A stretch of DNA of 61,963 bases from Schwartzia sp. (in: firmicutes) (GCA_017480545.1 JAFVAI010000018.1:1-61963); one strand, 5' to 3'; counted from the first letter of the stretch, positions 6,034 to 14,482 are shown. Made by a program: numbers and translations. The notes: a model not told the origin generated them from the letters alone.

Positions 6034-8532
6034 ATGATGGAAACGGAAATGCAGGAAAAAATTATAAGCTATATGCGCGATACGGTGCGCCGCCCGATTA
6101 CGGCGGAGGCGCTGGCGGAAGAATTGGAAATCGGCGGCGCGGCTTTGGAGCCGTTTTTTGAGGCGCTCTCGGAGCTGGAAAAAACGGCGGCCGTTATCCG
6201 CAACCGCAGCGGGCTGTACGGCCTGCCGGAGCGCATGAATCTCGTGGTCGGGAAGCTCAGTATGTCGGGGAAGGGCTACGGCTTCATCATTCCCGACGTG
6301 CGCCAGAAGGAAACGGATACGGATGTGTTCGTGCCGGGGGCCATGCTGGCCTCGGCGATGAACGGCGACCGCGTGGTGGCGCGCGTCACGCCGTCGCCGA
6401 TTCCGGGGCGCGCCCGGGAGGGCGAGATTATCCGCATCGTGGAGCGGGCGAACACGAAAATCGTCGGCACGTTTGCTTCGTCGAAGTCGTTCGGCTTCGT
6501 GACGCCGGACGACCAGAAAATCGGGCAGGATATTTTCATCCCGAAAAAATCCTTCGGCGGCGCGAAAACGGGCATGAAGGTAGTCGCCGAAATCACGAAA
6601 TGGCCGGAGGGACGGCACAGCGCCGAGGGCGCGGTGGTCGAGCTTTTGGGACGCGCGGGCGATCCGGGCGTCGATGTGCTGTCGGTGATGCGGCAGTATG
6701 ACTTGGTGCAGGAGTTCCCGCGTGACGTGCAGGCCGAGGCGGACCGGGTGCCGCAGAAAGTGAAGCCGGACGAGTACCGGGGCCGCCGCGACCGCCGCGA
6801 CCGCCGCGCGCTTTCCGTGGTGACGGTGGACGGCGACGACTCGAAGGATTTCGACGACGCGGTGTACGCGGAGCGGCGCGCGGACGGCGGCTGGTTCCTC
6901 GGCGTCTATATCGCGGACGTGAGCTGGTATGTGCGGGAAGGGCGTCCTCTCGACCGCGAGGCTTACGAGCGCGGGACCAGCGTCTATCTCGTGGACCGCG
7001 TGATCCCGATGCTGCCCTTCGCGCTGTCGAACGGCATTTGCAGCCTGAACCAAGGGGAAGACCGCCTCGCGATGGCCTGCGAGATGGAACTGGACGCGAA
7101 AGGGGAAGTGACAAAATACGAAATCGTCCCGGCGGTGATCCGCGTGTTCCGCCGCCTGACCTACAACGGCGTCAACGCTTTGTTGGAGGGAAAGGCAGAG
7201 GATAAAGACGGGATTTTGCCGATGATTTCGGTGCTGAAGGATTTGCGTGACGCGCGAAAGGCATACCGCCGGAAACGCGGCTCGATTGATTTCAATATCC
7301 CCGAAGTCAAAGTCAAGCTCGACGAGGCCGGACATCCGATGGGGCTTGTCAAGCGCACGGGCTCGGTGGCGGAGTCCATCATCGAGGAATGTATGCTGTT
7401 GGCGAACGAGACGGTGGCGGAGCACATGGAAAAAAAGGAGCTGCCGTTTATTTACCGCGTCCATGAGCAACCGAACGAGGAAAAAATCGAGCGCCTGAAC
7501 CAACTCCTTGCGGCGTTTGGTCAGCATATCCGTCCGAACGACAAAGGCGAGATCCAGCCGATGGACGTGCAGAAGGTTCTGGAAAAGGTGGAAGGGCGGC
7601 CCGAGGAGCGCATCGTCAGCACGGTGGCGCTCCGCTCCATGCAGCAGGCGCGGTACGCGGACAAGAGCCTCGGCCATTTCGGCCTCGCGGCCCGTTACTA
7701 TACCCATTTTACTTCTCCGATTCGCCGCTATCCCGATCTGATTGTCCATCGTCTGCTTCGGGAGACCTTCGCGACGGGGACGATTCCGGCGGCGCGGCAG
7801 GACAAGCTGCGGGGCGTTTTGCCCGAGATCGCGCAGCGCGCTTCGGTGCGCGAGCGCGTGGCGGTGGACGCCGAGCGCGAGACGACGGAGATGAAGGAAA
7901 TCGAGTACATGACGCAGTTCGTCGGCGAGACGTTCCCCGGCGTCATCAGCGGCGTGACGGCCTTCGGCCTTTTCGTAGAGTTGGAAAACGGCGTCGAGGG
8001 ACTCGTCCACGTTTCGCGCATGGTCAACGATTATTACGAATACGTCGAGGAACAGTACGCGCTGATCGGCGAGCGTACGAAAAAGGCGTACCGTCTCGGC
8101 GATGAAGTGGAAGTCGTGCTGGTGCGTGCCAGCGTCGAGGAGAGAAATATCGACTTCATCCTGAAAGATAACGGCGTCTATGTCGCGTCGGACGAGAAAA
8201 AGGGAAAAGACACGCCGAAGAAGGGCGTGGCCAAGCGGGGCGAGAAAGCGGCAAGCGGAGCGACGGCAAAAAAGGACGCGAAGCGCAAGGACGCGGACAA
8301 GGACGCCGCGAAGAAAAAGAGCGGCGGGAAATGGAAGACCGGCGTAAAGAAGGCGACGGCCAAAGCGGGTGTAAAGGAAAAAGCGGATGCCAAAAAGGCG
8401 AAGCCCGCAAAAAAGGAGAAAAAGACGGAAAAACCGGCGAAGGCTCGCCGTCGCGCCGCAAGAGCGGCCAAGACGGACGAGCTGCCGAGCCGCGCCGTCT
8501 GGCCCGACCCGAAACCGAAGCGCGGCAAATAA
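6034..8532 (+). CDS. rnr: Ribonuclease R (3'-5' exoribonuclease)
   Basis: 832 residues. Order of parts: winged-helix-like N terminus (about 1-65), cold-shock/OB domains (about 70-215), the RNB catalytic domain with the acidic cluster DGDDSKDFDD near 265-275, and the S1 domain (GVTAFGLFVELENGVEGLVH) near 630-715. A low-complexity Lys/Ala-rich tail follows from about 720 to the end, much longer than the S1 domain requires and probably RNA- or ribosome-binding. RNase R degrades structured RNA and acts with SmpB/tmRNA; smpB follows 30 bp downstream. Start chosen at the ATGATG with GGAG just upstream. Confidence 0.95.
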   Translation: MMETEMQEKIISYMRDTVRRPITAEALAEELEIGGAALEPFFEALSELEKTAAVIRNRSGLYGLPERMNLVVGKLSMSGKGYGFIIPDVRQKETDTDVFVPGAMLASAMNGDRVVARVTPSPIPGRAREGEIIRIVERANTKIVGTFASSKSFGFVTPDDQKIGQDIFIPKKSFGGAKTGMKVVAEITKWPEGRHSAEGAVVELLGRAGDPGVDVLSVMRQYDLVQEFPRDVQAEADRVPQKVKPDEYRGRRDRRDRRALSVVTVDGDDSKDFDDAVYAERRADGGWFLGVYIADVSWYVREGRPLDREAYERGTSVYLVDRVIPMLPFALSNGICSLNQGEDRLAMACEMELDAKGEVTKYEIVPAVIRVFRRLTYNGVNALLEGKAEDKDGILPMISVLKDLRDARKAYRRKRGSIDFNIPEVKVKLDEAGHPMGLVKRTGSVAESIIEECMLLANETVAEHMEKKELPFIYRVHEQPNEEKIERLNQLLAAFGQHIRPNDKGEIQPMDVQKVLEKVEGRPEERIVSTVALRSMQQARYADKSLGHFGLAARYYTHFTSPIRRYPDLIVHRLLRETFATGTIPAARQDKLRGVLPEIAQRASVRERVAVDAERETTEMKEIEYMTQFVGETFPGVISGVTAFGLFVELENGVEGLVHVSRMVNDYYEYVEEQYALIGERTKKAYRLGDEVEVVLVRASVEERNIDFILKDNGVYVASDEKKGKDTPKKGVAKRGEKAASGATAKKDAKRKDADKDAAKKKSGGKWKTGVKKATAKAGVKEKADAKKAKPAKKEKKTEKPAKARRRAARAAKTDELPSRAVWPDPKPKRGK

Positions 8533-8562
8533 AAAGAGTGCGCGGAAAGGAGGAAGCGCGTG

Positions 8563-9036
8563 ATGGGACAGAAGAACGCGGCGGAAAAAACCGTCTGCGA
8601 AAACCGCAAAGCGCGGCACGATTATTTCATTCATGAGACCTACGAAGCGGGCATAGAGCTATTCGGCACGGAGGTAAAATCCCTTCGCGCGGGCAGGGCG
8701 AACCTTAAAGACGCCTATGGAACGGTCAAACGAGGAGAGCTTTTCATCGAGGGAATGCATATCAGCCCTTATGAGCAGGGCAATATTTTCAACCGCGATC
8801 CGCTCCGCCCGAAAAAACTTCTGATGCACAAGTCGGAGATTTTGAAGCTTTTCGGCAAGACGCGGGAAAAAGGCTTCACGCTCGTTCCGCTCCGCGTCTA
8901 TTTCAAGCGCGGCCGCGCGAAAATGGAAATCGCGCTGGCCAGCGGCAAGCACACCTTCGACAAGCGGCGAACGCTGGCGGACAAGGCGATGAAGCGTGAC
9001 GTCGAGCGGGCGCTGAAGGAAAGACAACAAGGGTAA
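8563..9036 (+). CDS. smpB: SsrA-binding protein SmpB
   Basis: 157 residues. Binds tmRNA and brings it to stalled ribosomes. Family marks seen are NRKARHDYFI, ETYEAGIELFGTEVKSLR near the start, KDAY and the HISPYEQGN strand, and the basic C-terminal tail from about residue 128 (KRRTLADKAMKRD). GTG 8560 and ATG 8563 are adjacent; the AGGAGG at 8548 spaces best with 8563. Directly downstream of rnr. The tmRNA gene itself is not in the following 500 bp. Confidence 0.95.
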   Translation: MGQKNAAEKTVCENRKARHDYFIHETYEAGIELFGTEVKSLRAGRANLKDAYGTVKRGELFIEGMHISPYEQGNIFNRDPLRPKKLLMHKSEILKLFGKTREKGFTLVPLRVYFKRGRAKMEIALASGKHTFDKRRTLADKAMKRDVERALKERQQG

Positions 9037-9050
9037 AGGCAGAAAAACGT

Positions 9051-9104
9051 AACGGCCATGCGGCGTGTACGGGATGTATGCGGCGGCATGGCCGTTTTCC
9101 TTTT
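9051..9104 (+). terminator. Terminator of the rnr-smpB operon
   Basis: AACGGCCATGC pairs with GCATGGCCGTT, then TTTTCCTTTT. Confidence 0.8.
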
Positions 9105-9129
9105 GTGCAAGTGAAAAAGATTTTCAAAA

Positions 9130-9145
9130 TATTTCACGTGAAACA
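9130..9145. promoter_or_regulatory. parS-like ParB binding site 1
   Basis: TATTTCACGTGAAACA: one mismatch from the chromosomal parS consensus TGTTNCACGTGAAACA recognised by ParB/Spo0J. Confidence 0.8.
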
Positions 9146-9248
9146 ATCGAACATAACCTGAAAGCTTTTTCGGAATTGTCGTATCCTTAAAATGACAAGC
9201 TTTTACGGGTTTAAGATTTGGTAGCGAATAAATTATAAAATCAAAAAT

Positions 9249-9264
9249 TGTTTCACGTGAAACA
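9249..9264. promoter_or_regulatory. parS ParB binding site 2
   Basis: TGTTTCACGTGAAACA, a perfect 16 bp palindrome and exact match to the parS consensus. Confidence 0.9.
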
Positions 9265-9379
9265 ATCGAACATAACCTGAAAACTTTTTCAGAATTTGTT
9301 TTGTCCTTGAAATGACAAGCTTTTACGACTTTATAATTGTGGAAAGTTAGTAGCGAATAAAAATATAAAACCGAAAAAA

Positions 9380-9395
9380 TGTTTCACGTGAAACA
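9380..9395. promoter_or_regulatory. parS ParB binding site 3
   Basis: TGTTTCACGTGAAACA, identical to site 2. Confidence 0.9.
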
Positions 9396-9465
9396 TTTGG
9401 AAATCGTTTCCAAATTGTTTCGAGTGATTAGATTCTGTTGAAAGCATTGAAGCTTCATTACCGTC

Positions 9466-9509
9466 AAAAAAATGCCCCCGTACCACGTCTATTCTTGCGG
9501 TGCGGGGGC
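9466..9509 (-). terminator. Terminator of the HTH regulator gene
   Basis: GCCCCCGTACC pairs with GGTGCGGGGGC; seven T follow on the minus strand. Confidence 0.8.
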
Positions 9510-9513
9510 GGTT

Positions 9514-9882
9514 TTATCGGTTTTGTGGTTTTTCGTCGTTGTTGGAAACGGAGCGGTAAAAGGAATCGAGCAGGGCATCCAAGAGTTTTTGGTTTTCGCG
9601 GCTGATGGCGCGATATTTTCGGAGTAGTTCTTTTTCGCGGGTTGTGCAGTATGTTTCGGTTGATGCTTGTGAGGGCAGTTCATTACTGAGCAAATCGTCG
9701 ATTGAGACGTGAAAATGGCGGGCAATACGCAAAAGCTCGTCCTCGCGAATGGGGCGATGTCCTTTTTCGATACGGCTCAAGACACTGCGATGGATGCCGA
9801 GAATGTTTGCTAATTCCCCCTGTTGCATATCATGATCCTCTCGGAGGTCGGCGATTCTCTGGCCGATGTGCTTGCTGCTCAA
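9514..9882 (-). CDS. XRE-family transcriptional regulator
   Basis: 122 residues. Residues 5-60 form a Cro/C1-type helix-turn-helix (IGQRIADLREDHDMQQGELANILGI... in outline, recognition helix around HRSVLSRIEKG). Residues 75-110 are charged and helical, perhaps for dimerisation. The start must be TTG at 9882, since a stop lies just upstream in frame and no ATG fits the domain. It diverges from the exported-protein genes at 10116 on; AATAGCAA/TTGCTATT-like motifs repeat in the shared upstream region, so it probably controls itself and those genes. Confidence 0.85.
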   Translation of the reverse strand: MSSKHIGQRIADLREDHDMQQGELANILGIHRSVLSRIEKGHRPIREDELLRIARHFHVSIDDLLSNELPSQASTETYCTTREKELLRKYRAISRENQKLLDALLDSFYRSVSNNDEKPQNR

Positions 9883-9897
9883 AATTTCACACCCCGG

Positions 9898-10040
9898 ATT
9901 TTGCTATTTTGACAAATTTATTATAAAGCATAGTAATCACGGGACGTGTAGTGTATATAAAATAGCATAATTAATTTGACTTTGCTAAAATAACACATTA
10001 TAATATGAAAAAAGAAGAAATTTTGCGATAATAGCACATA
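9898..10040. promoter_or_regulatory. Divergent control region with repeated TTGC(T/G)A..ATA motifs
   Basis: Related sequences recur: TTGCTATTTTGAC (about 9900), AATAGCATAATT (9961), TTGCTAAAATAACACAT (9982-9998, between the promoter boxes) and TTGCGATAATAGCACAT (about 10023). They are candidate operators for the divergent HTH regulator; this is inference from repetition and position. Confidence 0.45.
9976..10004 (+). promoter_or_regulatory. Promoter for the exported-protein block
   Basis: TTGACT (9976-9981), 17 bp spacer, TATAAT (9999-10004). Confidence 0.7.
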
Positions 10041-10115
10041 AGGAGGCGGAATATTTTTGACTGCGAGGGAATGTATGCTGCTGGGATCGATAATGGACGC
10101 AGGGGGAAGACGGAC

Positions 10116-10865
10116 ATGGGAAAAAGTATAGCATTATTGTTGTGTGTGCTTATTTTCTGTACTGGGTGCGGCTCAGATTCCCGCAATACCCAAAAGAAAA
10201 AAGAACAAGTAAACATGAGTGCGCAGGACATATTAAACAAGCCTTTAAGCAAAGCTGAATTAGAGAACTTGCGCCAAGATTCCGCAGCTTATCTCAAAAC
10301 ATATCCAGACAATATCAATCACAAAGTAAAAATACAGGTGTTGGAGCAGCATATAGCAAAGAATGATTTTCCTTCGGAGGGTCAAATTATGCTGGAGGTG
10401 GAAAATGCAAAGCGAATGGTAGAGCAGAAACGGCAGGAGGAAGCAGAAGCAAAAAAGAGACAAGAGGCGGCAAATGTTTTTCAGTATTCAGATTTCACAC
10501 TGGAACATCAATATAACAGGATCATAGCATACAACGGCATCAAAATGTCATTTGTCGTTCAAAATGTCAGCAATCGCGTTCAGACATTGCGGCTGAAGGA
10601 TTTTATCTTGAAGAAAAGCGGGAGCAATACGATTTCGCCCGAAACAGCGTTGCGAAATCACACAGGCATAGCCAGAAACCCGGAGAATCCAGATTTTTCC
10701 GATTATGAAAGCGAGCTGAATCAAAGAGAAATGTATCCCGGGGATCGCTTTTTGGTGAAGATTGAATTTTGGGAACAAAGAGAATTGATTCGATCTATGG
10801 AGGGATGGTATTTAGTCCATGTGTATCAAAACAATGCAAGGACTCTCACCACATTGCATGATTAA
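10116..10865 (+). CDS. Putative lipoprotein of unknown function
   Basis: 249 residues from the ATG at 10116, chosen for the GGGGGAAG site and because the signal sequence begins there. A hydrophobic segment (SIALLLCVLIF) is followed by CTGC, a lipobox-like cleavage site. Residues about 100-125 are a Glu/Lys-rich helix likely to form a coiled coil (KRMVEQKRQEEAEAKKRQ). The rest looks like a beta-rich domain of the kind seen in secreted immunoglobulin-like lipoproteins (SFVVQNVSNRVQTLRL), but I do not recognise the family. AT-richer than neighbours. First of five exported proteins. Confidence 0.7.
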   Translation: MGKSIALLLCVLIFCTGCGSDSRNTQKKKEQVNMSAQDILNKPLSKAELENLRQDSAAYLKTYPDNINHKVKIQVLEQHIAKNDFPSEGQIMLEVENAKRMVEQKRQEEAEAKKRQEAANVFQYSDFTLEHQYNRIIAYNGIKMSFVVQNVSNRVQTLRLKDFILKKSGSNTISPETALRNHTGIARNPENPDFSDYESELNQREMYPGDRFLVKIEFWEQRELIRSMEGWYLVHVYQNNARTLTTLHD

Positions 10866-11100
10866 AGGCAATAAATTGTAGTAGGAGATGAACGTCAGGC
10901 TGTTGTGTTCTTCATTCTATCAGTTTAGGCAACAAGAGGAATATGGGCGATGATTAGTCGCGCACTTTCCATAAATTCATTGTAGTAGGAGTTGATGTCA
11001 ATGATAGAATTTATCGGATGAGGTTGTCTGATGTTCCATGTGAAGCACGAAGTAATCCGCTGAATCGATCTTGTGACTGGCTTTTAAGGGGGAATAACTT
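10866..11100. other. Gap with a short direct repeat
   Basis: TTGTAGTAGGAGATGAACGT (from about 10876) and TTGTAGTAGGAGTTGATGTC (from about 10981) are close copies about 105 bp apart. Each looks like a ribosome site followed by a start codon, but the frames are only 8-21 codons long. No promoter or gene is clear. Confidence 0.35.
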
Positions 11101-11595
11101 ATGAAAAGGACAGTATGTTTTCTTTCGTTTTTCCTTTTTGTGTTGGCAAATACTTGTTTTGGATCAATGCAACTTCCTATTATTGACGGTGTGGATGCGC
11201 AAATCTATATTAGAACATTTAATGAGAAAAATTCCAATTTGAAATTTCAAGAAGTAACACATGATAATCATCCTCGGTTTGGAGAGATGTATGATTGTCG
11301 TTTGACTGACAATCGGTCAATGCTTAGTTTTGGAATCAAAGAGGACAAGATATATATGCTTTCGATGATTGCGCCTATTGATAATTATATGCCAGCATTG
11401 GAAACGCTGGCATTCGTTCTATCTGAAGGCGGTATGTCGCAAGAGGGGATTGGAAAATTGCATGATAATCTGGTCAAAGCATACAAAAGTGGACAAGCTC
11501 ATATTATAGATCGTACAGATAAAGAGTTTCAAATAGAAGCTACCCCGATGGAGAAGAGTCTTTTTGTCGGAGTCAGTTGTTGGGAGAAAGAATAA
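11101..11595 (+). CDS. Exported protein of unknown function
   Basis: 164 residues. A signal peptide is evident (MKRTVCFLSFFLFVLANTCFG, cleavage near 21). The mature part has no motif I know. It shares the weak pattern V(D/E)..I..FN near its start and a Cys close to the C terminus with the next gene, so the two may be distant paralogues. ATG preceded by AAGGGGG. AT-rich compared with the rest of the window, suggesting acquisition. Confidence 0.65.
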   Translation: MKRTVCFLSFFLFVLANTCFGSMQLPIIDGVDAQIYIRTFNEKNSNLKFQEVTHDNHPRFGEMYDCRLTDNRSMLSFGIKEDKIYMLSMIAPIDNYMPALETLAFVLSEGGMSQEGIGKLHDNLVKAYKSGQAHIIDRTDKEFQIEATPMEKSLFVGVSCWEKE

Positions 11596-11722
11596 ATAAT
11601 ATGGAATTAGGAACATTTGGTTTAGAAGGGCGATTGGCAATGAAGCAAGGATTATTATATGGTGCATTGGCACTTTCGGGCATAAAAGGGTTGGAGGTAA
11701 AAATAAAAAGGAAGGGATTGCA

Positions 11723-12277
11723 ATGCGAAAGGCAAATTTGATTAGGGGGATTGTAGGAGCTGTTTTCGTTGCTGTTTCGTTGATGGGGAATTGTCAAGCG
11801 GCACGTCCAAACGTATCAGATACAGTCGGTGTTGAGAGCTTTATTGAGGCGTTCAATAGGATTGCTTCAGAAGATGGGATTTACAGGATTATGAAATGGG
11901 AAAACGGTCCTATAGATGGAGAGTATCAAGGATTTGTGTGCTTCATAAGTGATAATGTTTCGCCAGCGAAAAGCATTGTGATGTGTCCATCCTCTGCTCC
12001 CGACGGTTATTTGAACAATGTTGTGCTTCAAATATTCTCGAAAGCGTCATCCGCTGGACGCGCTGCATCATTTATTCCCGTTTATGCGGTTCGCGCATTT
12101 GGGGATACGGATATTCTCGACGTGCAAAAAGTGACTGAATGTGTCAACCATTTTATGGAAACGCATAGAAGGTCATGGATTACGTGGGAAAGTTGCAATG
12201 GGAAAACATATCGGATCGTGTGTGAAATGGGGAAAAATCACAGCTTCAATGTAGTTATTTTTTGCCCGGAGGAATAG
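11723..12277 (+). CDS. Exported protein of unknown function
   Basis: 184 residues with a signal peptide (hydrophobic GIVGAVFVAVSLMG, cleavage after CQA near 26). The mature domain starts VGVESFIEAFNRIA, resembling the start of the preceding protein, and contains several Cys. No family recognised. RBS AAGGAAGGG. Same strand and spacing style as its neighbours, so probably co-transcribed. Confidence 0.65.
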   Translation: MRKANLIRGIVGAVFVAVSLMGNCQAARPNVSDTVGVESFIEAFNRIASEDGIYRIMKWENGPIDGEYQGFVCFISDNVSPAKSIVMCPSSAPDGYLNNVVLQIFSKASSAGRAASFIPVYAVRAFGDTDILDVQKVTECVNHFMETHRRSWITWESCNGKTYRIVCEMGKNHSFNVVIFCPEE

Positions 12278-12314
12278 GCGGCATTAAACTAAAAACATAT
12301 ACGAGGGAGAAACG

Positions 12315-12677
12315 ATGATGTACTTTTATCGAGAGAGAAAAGGATTGCTATTCATAGCAGTTTGCCTTGGACTTATGTTTTGCATGACAGGAACGAGCCA
12401 TGCCCAAGATGTGTATGTATGCAATGTGGAAGACTATGAAGTATATGTTGATACCAGTTCTATCATGGGGACTCCGTGGCAGATTGTAGTAGTTAATGGT
12501 GTGAAGTTTGTCATTGACGGACAAGAAAAGACTTTCGCTACGGCCAAATTTTATAACAATAACGGTATTTGGTGGGGCAACATTGCCGTTCGAAATATCC
12601 CAACGAGGGATGATTATCCGGTGCAATATGACGAGGTAACGATGGCGATTTTCAATGTGGTTCGGCAGTATGTGTAA
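12315..12677 (+). CDS. Small exported protein of unknown function
   Basis: 120 residues, signal peptide (LLFIAVCLGLMFCMTGTSHA, cleavage after SHA near 30). The mature 90 residues begin with QDVYVCNVEDYEVYVDTSS, then GTPWQIVVVNGVKF and TAKFYNN; the layout resembles the short beta-rich surface proteins common in Negativicutes, but I cannot assign a family. Two adjacent ATG codons (12315, 12318) follow GAGGGAG. Confidence 0.65.
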   Translation: MMYFYRERKGLLFIAVCLGLMFCMTGTSHAQDVYVCNVEDYEVYVDTSSIMGTPWQIVVVNGVKFVIDGQEKTFATAKFYNNNGIWWGNIAVRNIPTRDDYPVQYDEVTMAIFNVVRQYV

Positions 12678-12794
12678 ATAAGCAAAGATTGAGATTATGT
12701 CATGTCGGAAGGGGGATTGTCGTATAGCGAGACGTGTTTTAATTATAATAAAAGGTATGGCGGGCAAACGTAGACAATGAGAGGGGCAATGAAT

Positions 12795-13217
12795 ATGAAA
12801 AAGACTATCACACGAATCGGGTTTATGGTAGCGTTTTGGGCAGTTGTCTTGTTGGTACCTGCAATAGGGCAAGCAGCTCCTGTAGGAGAGTTTTTGGGGA
12901 TTGATACATGGAGCGGGGATACAATTACTTTTCGGGTAAGGATTTATATGCAAGATGATTCCAATTCGTTTATCCCTGATATGGGGCAGTATCTCGTTTC
13001 TGGATTTCGTCTTCATTTGGTTGTAACGGATTCGGAGTCGGGAGAGGTTGTGCTAGATACAACTAAGGGATATTCGGGAGGGGAAGTTTATGTTTGGCCG
13101 GGGAGTGATGCAGAAATTCCAGTGAAAACTTCTTTTCCGGAACTCAACAAGACGAATAACGCCCGTTTCAATGGAACTATAACAAATATCAGTTGTAGGA
13201 GAATGAGTAGAAGGTGA
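12795..13217 (+). CDS. Exported protein of unknown function
   Basis: 140 residues from the ATG at 12795, 9 nt after GAGAGGGG; earlier ATGs at 12777 and 12789 overlap the ribosome site. Signal peptide with AFWAVVLLVPAIGQA, cleavage near residue 26. The mature part looks beta-rich (GEFLGIDTWSGDTITFRVRI, FRLHLVVTDSESGEVVLDT). Last of the exported-protein set, followed by a terminator. No family recognised. Confidence 0.6.
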   Translation: MKKTITRIGFMVAFWAVVLLVPAIGQAAPVGEFLGIDTWSGDTITFRVRIYMQDDSNSFIPDMGQYLVSGFRLHLVVTDSESGEVVLDTTKGYSGGEVYVWPGSDAEIPVKTSFPELNKTNNARFNGTITNISCRRMSRR

Positions 13218-13241
13218 GGTAACGAAGAACGAATAGTGCGG

Positions 13242-13282
13242 AAGCTGCTTGTCCTTTCAAGGGACAGGCAGCTTTTATCTTT
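13242..13282 (+). terminator. Terminator of the exported-protein block
   Basis: AAGCTGCTTGTCC pairs with GGGACAGGCAGCTT, then TTATCTTT. Confidence 0.8.
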
Positions 13283-13379
13283 GGATAATATTCGCGACGG
13301 AAAATGTCTGTATATGCGCAAACGTGTTGCCGACAAGCTGACGAGCAAATATGTGCAGAATTGGAACTTTTTGCCCCTA

Positions 13380-13406
13380 TTGAAATTTGCACAATAGCGG
13401 TATAAT
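13380..13406 (+). promoter_or_regulatory. Candidate promoter for the zinc-ribbon protein
   Basis: TATAAT at 13401-13406 with TTGAAA at 13380-13385; the 15 bp spacer is short. Confidence 0.45.
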
Positions 13407-13498
13407 GACAACGGTTTTTGGCGGGATGTGCGCCTTTTTCTTGGCTGATGCACAGTTCGTCGATTGACTGGATTGCATTTTTGAGGGAGGGATTATTG

Positions 13499-14338
13499 AT
13501 GGGGTTCTTTGGTGATCTTTTTGAAAAAAAGACGTGTGCTATTTGCGGGAATGAAACCGGTCGTATTTTTGGGAAGAACAAGCTGTCAGACGGCAACACG
13601 ATTTGCAACGACTGCGAGGAAAAGCTGTCCCCGTGGTTTGAGGATCGCAAGCAATCCACCTTGGAGCAGATCAAGGAGCAGCTTGCCTATCGCGAGGAAA
13701 ACAAGACGGCAGCCGCTGCGTTCCGCATCACCCGTTCTTTCGGCGATGGCAGCAAGAAGCTCCTGGTTGACGAGGCGAATGGCAAATTTATGGTCACGGG
13801 GTCTCGCAACCTAGCCGAGGACAATCCTGATGTGCTCGATTTCTCGCAAGCTATCGGCTGCAATTTGGAAATCAACGAGAGCCGAAATGAGTTAAAAGAG
13901 ACCGTGGACGGCAAGCGTGTCAGCTATGATCCACCGCGATACGAGTATTCGTACAATTTTTATGCTACGATTCAGGTGAATCATCCGTATTTCCGCACGA
14001 TGCGGTTTGCGCTGAACAGCGGTTCGGTGGACACAGGCGAGCGCAGCATGAACCGCTCGACGAGCGGATGGAATATGACAGGCAGTTTCACCTCGTCCAT
14101 AGCGAACGGGATGATGGAAAACAAATATTACGAATATGTCAATCTGGGAAATGAAATTAAGCGGATGATTGAAAACTGGAGGAATGCCCAAACACCTGTG
14201 CGCGATGAGAACCCGCCGCAGCGTCAGGCTCCGGTGCAGCAGCCTCAGCAAAACGCGGGCGGATGGTATTGCCCGAACTGCGGAACGCCGAATGAAGGGA
14301 AGTTTTGCGGTTCCTGCGGCGCACCAAGACCGATGTGA
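13499..14338 (+). CDS. DUF4428-type protein with two zinc ribbons
   Basis: 279 residues. N-terminal zinc ribbon CAICGNETG...CNDCEEKL (about 12-45) is of the DUF4428 type; the middle 150 residues look beta-rich, resembling the DUF4428-linked domain that follows such ribbons; a Pro/Gln-rich linker (QRQAPVQQPQQN) leads to a second ribbon, CPNCGTPNEGKFCGSCG, at the end. Cytoplasmic, no membrane segment. Function unknown. ATG at 13499 follows GAGGGAGGG. Confidence 0.8.
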   Translation: MGFFGDLFEKKTCAICGNETGRIFGKNKLSDGNTICNDCEEKLSPWFEDRKQSTLEQIKEQLAYREENKTAAAAFRITRSFGDGSKKLLVDEANGKFMVTGSRNLAEDNPDVLDFSQAIGCNLEINESRNELKETVDGKRVSYDPPRYEYSYNFYATIQVNHPYFRTMRFALNSGSVDTGERSMNRSTSGWNMTGSFTSSIANGMMENKYYEYVNLGNEIKRMIENWRNAQTPVRDENPPQRQAPVQQPQQNAGGWYCPNCGTPNEGKFCGSCGAPRPM

Positions 14339-14438
14339 TGTTCGCAAATCAAAAGACTGTTGAAAATAACTTATCAAAAGTTCCCCATTGAACGGGATGT
14401 AACGAACCGTAAACAGCTCAAATATGCACATTCAAGAG

Positions 14439-14482
14439 AGCGTCCTTGCGCCGTGATGATTTCACGGGCAGGGGCGCTTTAT
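14439..14482 (+). terminator. Hairpin terminator before the lipase gene
   Basis: AGCGTCCTTGCGCCGTGA pairs with TCACGGGCAGGGGCGCT, with a weak T tail. It lies in the 280 bp gap after the zinc-ribbon gene; nothing else is clear there beyond two TACAAT boxes at 14517 and 14578. Confidence 0.55.

Larger units (their letters stand above)
9131..9395. repeat. Tandem 119/131 bp repeats carrying parS sites
   Basis: Each unit opens with TTTCACGTGAAACAATCGAA, continues with CATAACCTGAAA, a CTTTTTC stretch, AAATGACAAGCTTTTACG, and ends with TAGCGAATAAA followed by an AT-rich run. Two units and the start of a third lie head to tail, with spacing of 119 bp and 131 bp between the palindromes. No reading frame is conserved. 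The 360 bp between the smpB terminator and the next gene hold nothing else recognisable apart from a TTTGGAAA/TTTCCAAA palindrome just after site 3. Confidence 0.85.

Noticed and set aside
6022..8634. An 870-residue open frame on the minus strand opposite rnr
   Set aside because: Shadow of rnr; Arg/His/Leu-rich composition and no recognisable domain.
9131..9395. The tandem repeats as a possible CRISPR array
   Set aside because: Units are over 100 bp and similar along most of their length, not short repeats with unique spacers; no cas genes nearby.
9037..9470. tmRNA gene after smpB
   Set aside because: No tRNA-Ala-like ends or tag frame could be found in this interval.
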